From assembly GCA_026874595.1 (NCBI GenBank), contig CM049307.1:60022870-60086869 (forward strand): a DNA stretch of 64,000 nt, read 5' to 3'. The notes beneath the pieces were generated by a model. It did no database searches. It was given only the letters and a program-made list of their open reading frames with translations, and was not told the DNA's origin. Positions 60,195 to 64,000 of the stretch are shown here, in pieces (within the stretch, counting starts at the first letter, position 1; each line of letters opens with the position of its first letter). A program made the position numbers and the translations under genes. This DNA comes from Sipunculus nudus. Taxonomy: Eukaryota; Annelida; Sipuncula; Golfingiida; Sipunculidae.

Positions 60195-61860
60195 TTAAAA
60201 TTCAGTAATTTCTTTGTCTGAGACTTCAATGCTGTTTGTCAGTATTAACTTTCTTGGGGCCGGCATCGGCTTTTTAAGCCCCGACTGCTCGTCACAGTGA
60301 TCAGGCTCTGGCGTCTGTATTGTTTCGTGAAAGCTGTGGGTCTTGTCAAATGATCCTTCGTTTGGAGCCTTATCGATCACTTCGTCTGCTCGGTAGTGTT
60401 CACAAATTTCCCCATCTCCCTTCTCAACATTTAAAGAATAGCTCGCACGGAATGTACTCCCTCCATTCACTGGAGAGTGCGGTCCAGACACTGTCGAGTC
60501 ATGCTCTTGGTCAGCGGCTTCGAAATTGTTCATAGCAGACACTTCCGCTCTGACGTCACAACAGCTATTTGAATCTGAATCCACGATTGACTCTTTGTCC
60601 AAGCGAGTGGTATTGTCTAGATTTCCATTTCGCAGCACATCTTCATTTCCTTGCCCAGCTATTGTGCAATTCACGTAAGGATCGTCCGAATCTTTGTAAT
60701 TCGAATTAAGGACGCGTTGCTGCATGGTTGTTTGGCATGGTTCATCCAGGTTTGAAAATGTAGGTTCTTCAGGCTCTAGGATTTTTACTTGACTCTCGCC
60801 TGATCCACTAACGCTTTGGGAGGAAGCTTTTTTAAGTTCTTTGTCACATTCTACCAGATCGCCTGATCTACCCAAACTTGAGGCGGAAGGACTTTCGTGT
60901 TCTGCGGACTTTAGATGCATAACCTGTTCAGACCCTACAGTAAGATCCCCCTGGGGTACCACAGAAGGGTCAGAGGATGTCGTAAGAGGTGATCTATTTT
61001 CAGCGTCATTTTCTATATCAGTTCCACTTGGGTGACGGATTTTACAATCAGGACTTGATAACAAGCCATAGAGTTCATTTTCTACCACTGTTGTGACTTG
61101 GTCTCCAACAGACACAGAAGAACGAGTTGAGCTAACATCAGCTGCCAAATGGATAAGACCAATCTGACCGGTGCTGCCACCTCCATGAATATCTCTAACT
61201 TCTTGTGCTTTCATATTAAGAGACTCATCTTCTTTGGCATCTGAAACCTCACCAGTAGGCAAACATGATCTTTGCCTTTCATGCATTTCGCGATCTCTTG
61301 ATGGAGTTTCATCATTTCTTTCCTTATTACCCATTTCAACACTTTCATACACGGGGTTATCAATACTTTCCGTGTCATCGTCGGACTCTGCTTCACCGAT
61401 CTCTGCGTAATTCCCTTGGTCAGTGTCCTTTGACGACGATCTACATTCTTTTATTGACGGGTTTCGTGCCCGACCCTTGACCTCTGACCCCTCCGGAATG
61501 GTAACCATCATTGCCTCGGCATATTCTGGTTCTGTCCCTACGTCAACGCTGGAATTATCTTCCTCCTTTTGGCTCAGTTTGGCGGCTCGTATGTCCGCTT
61601 TCTTCTGTGCTTCCTCGGAAATAGCTTTGGCTATGACAACACTTGTCCTTTCCGGACGCTTTGTACTTGGCTTTCTGTTTGGCCCGTCCATGCTGATTTC
61701 CTCCCTGAGTTCTCCGGCTTTTTGGTAGACGCCGGTGTCGGCAGCCATGTCAACCATACAGTAAAGTCCAGCAGAGGTGGAACTGATACGGTCGTTAGAC
61801 GCTTTCTCTGGGTCAACATCTGTTGGTTTCTTCTTTTCATCACGATATCGAAAGCATCGT
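60195..61860 (-). CDS. Tail exon of the second membrane protein
   Basis: Acceptor cttaaccttag. One base completes an Arg codon; 554 codons and a stop follow without interruption. Confidence 0.85.
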
Positions 61861-62829
61861 CTAAGGTTAAGAAAAAAAAATGTAAACGTTAATACACGTA
61901 AATATGTGTGAAAAGGAATAGAAATACATTACTGATAGCTCTTTATTATACAGAGCTCATGTTAACGTGAGAATAGGTTGAACAAGGTTGCAGCTTCAGA
62001 AATTCGCCCAGCAAAATAGCTCGAGTATAGTCAAACTGGATCTTCATTTATCTCCATTTTGTAAAGACTGAAGAGTCATTTTCTTTTTAGTTATGCAATC
62101 GCCTCAACAAACACCGCTATATATCTTATAATGACATATGCCAATAAAGGTATTTTGTGGAAATATGTTTAAGGAAACCACTCTTATTCATTATCCTGAA
62201 TAAAAGATTACTAATCCAAATACCTGGGACAGTTTTTTTTATGGACAAGCCAATAGTGTATACACATACGGGGCAAGCGGATTAGCTGGCTGGCATTGAA
62301 CAATACCGCAGAATATAATACGCAAGTCCGACTTTGCAATTTGATTCCTCGTCGTCAGATAAGGCCAAAATAAAAAAAAGTATCGTTCTCAGGCACTTTT
62401 TTTCAGAAATCAATGCGGGCGGGCGCTTTTTTTATTTTAAATTTTTTGGTATGTTACGATAAAAATGTCAAATGATAAGGGAAAGCATGAAAATAACAGT
62501 TTTATTTTACTAAATAAGTAAAAGCACTACAAAACAAAGGAAATTGTATGGTTTTTATCTTCTTGAAAGAAATAGCGGAGAGGCAGCAGCTAAAAAATTG
62601 GAAAGTTTTTATTGAAAATTAAAATAAAAAGTTTTGATGCGGGGGTTAAAAATTGATGCGGGCGGTGCCTGAGAACCATACCTTTAATTTTTTTTTGCCT
62701 TATGTTTACTGTACAGGGTAATTCATGTACAAGACATTCAGATTCCTTACCTTCTGCAGCACACGAAGATAATAAGGTTATTCAAGATGGCCGTCACGAC
62801 CACGCAGCCGACACAGGCCCAGACCAAGA
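60195..62829 (-). CDS. Single-pass membrane protein with long tail, paralogue of 22514-24943 (5' part outside or unidentified)
   Basis: Exons in minus order: 62829-62751 (membrane helix) and 61860-60195 (tail, stop). The helix exon reads LVWACVGCVVVTAILNNLII, then FVCC, followed by RRCFRYRDEKKK, a stop-transfer sequence. The phases (1 into the helix exon, 2 into the tail exon) and the LNNL helix core match the gene at 22.5-25 kb. The 554-residue tail in one exon is acidic and Ser/Glu/Asp-rich. It has tyrosine motifs TGVYQKA, PEYAEA, GNYAEI, DNPVYESV (NPxY) and DPYVNC. Near its C-terminus, KKPMPAPRK has the PxxxPR form bound by CIN85/CD2AP-type SH3 domains. No enzyme domain. A signalling or endocytic adaptor-recruiting receptor is the best inference. 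I do not recognise the family. Confidence 0.8.
62751..62829 (-). CDS. Transmembrane exon of the second membrane protein
   Basis: 79 bases between acceptor gttttgtttcag and donor gtaagg. 25 full codons, almost all hydrophobic, with ILNNLIIF aligned to ALNNLVLW of the paralogue. Confidence 0.82.
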
Positions 62830-64000
62830 CTGAAACAAAACAACAAAAATGGTCTATTAGCATAAAAAGTCAATAGGGCAAAAAAGCGCTGGTTTCCCTA
62901 GCAGCGCGGAGGATATTGGTTGTTATGACGTGCTTCTATCTTTTCAGCTGATCAACTCTGTTATTATAATGCTATAACTTGTAATAATATCGAAATATAT
63001 ATTAAAAAAAGGTAAAAACTTCCCTCCCGCACTGTTTTATGCCTTAGAACCTAAACAAGTGTTGTTTGCCATATAAACACTTGATGACATCAAACCTTTT
63101 TGCCTACATCACTCTGATCACTACGACTTGTTCTTGATAGACACTCGAGATATAGACTCGGATATATCTGTGTCCATAGATAGCATATGTATTCTCTGTG
63201 TGAAAAGTACAAAGAACAACAGCGAAACACCACTGGACGCTTGCATATTTTAGAACTGTTAAGTTCCTTATAAATTTCATCCTTAACCACCGATTAAGCA
63301 TGAACAGCTGAACATTCACCGTAAATATAATAATTTTTTTAAGCGTTATCATACTGTATTATAATCATGTAAATGCGAAAAAAACGTTTTTGACTACAAT
63401 CTGGGTTTGTTGTCGGGAACACTTATGACGTCATATAATATACATTGCTTTGATTCAAAGTTCAAAGTGATTGGTTTTGTTTACATCCCCCTAGTATGAC
63501 AAGGTGATATTTTGAAAGGAAAAATAAAAATAATGCTCCAGCCAAAGAGACCACAGAGACCGAATAACCAAATCTTGCTGATAAAGAATATAGAAACCGG
63601 ATCAGTGGTAGTGGGATTCGCATCTGATTCACTGTTACATTGAGCACACACGGTACCACTTTACCAACCAGATAGCCGTAGAGCCCTTTTTTAGTCATTT
63701 TTAAACCGAAAATTATGTGAAGAGACCACATAAGGGATAAAGATCCTATTGGAAGCTGAACAAAACCCACATTTTTATCCGGAACAACAGCAGATAAGAT
63801 AATTAGTGGTACCTCCATACCATCATACAACACTCAAGACGCTAAACAAAATACAACTAAAGAACAAACAAAAACCGATACTTGGCATATATTAAATATG
63901 TGATTAAATGTGATTAATGAATGGCGCAATATGATAAAATGTTTGGTAGAAACAGGATCTTTGGTTAATTAACTAACAAACATTTTTTCATCAAATACAT
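62830..64000. other. Upstream of the second membrane protein, no exon identified
   Basis: Probably intron of that gene. A minus-strand open frame at 63462-63833 is hydrophobic but has no splice context that I trust. Confidence 0.4.

Noticed and set aside
63462-63833. 123-residue hydrophobic minus-strand frame upstream of the second membrane protein
   Set aside because: Tempting as an ectodomain or extra helix exon, but no splice sites in the required phase were found.

Overview
This window looks like animal nuclear DNA, most probably from a bivalve mollusc. Genes are split by GT-AG introns. The DNA between genes is AT-rich and full of (TA)n, (GA)n and long G/C runs. Several repeats have the hairpin-ended, 'ggacggacg'-containing or AATCGATTAC-ended form that I associate with bivalve genomes. 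The species call is inference. The protein families (prolyl 4-hydroxylase alpha, Atonal bHLH, FADS6-type desaturase, VWC-like secreted proteins) are general animal families.

Layout. (1) 1-9.3 kb, plus strand: the last eight coding exons of a prolyl 4-hydroxylase alpha subunit. The 5' part of the gene lies outside the window. One intron holds a palindromic (foldback) element of about 5.35 kb with younger insertions in each arm. (2) 13.5-14.1 kb, plus strand: a single-exon Atonal-family bHLH gene with an upstream TATA box. (3) 14.1-22.5 kb: no gene seen; microsatellites, three copies of one dispersed repeat and a nested hAT-like element. (4) 22.5-25.2 kb, minus strand: the 3' part of a single-pass membrane protein (Thr-rich stalk, transmembrane exon, long tyrosine/serine-rich tail exon), with a decayed second copy of the stalk exon. 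(5) 25.2-35.5 kb: no certain gene; a 32-bp minisatellite, a decayed LINE reverse transcriptase and one candidate orphan exon. (6) 35.5-50.5 kb: a tandem duplication holding two small secreted ten-cysteine (VWC-like) protein genes, each with its own TATA box, 5' UTR exon and two coding exons. The second copy carries two later insertions, one of them a 2.86-kb hairpin-ended element with an exon-like segment. (7) 54.2-55.3 kb, minus strand: an intronless FADS6-like desaturase. (8) 60.2-62.8 kb, minus strand: the 3' end of a paralogue of the gene in (4), with the same membrane-helix core, the same exon phases and an NPVY tail motif.

How the genes relate. Nothing suggests an operon or one shared pathway. 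Two things link loci: the VWC pair is a recent tandem duplication, and the two membrane proteins are older paralogues about 38 kb apart on the same strand that share a junction-exon architecture I cannot match to a named family. The points most worth following are this membrane-protein pair, a conserved exon-like segment inside the intron of both VWC genes, and the foldback element in the hydroxylase intron.
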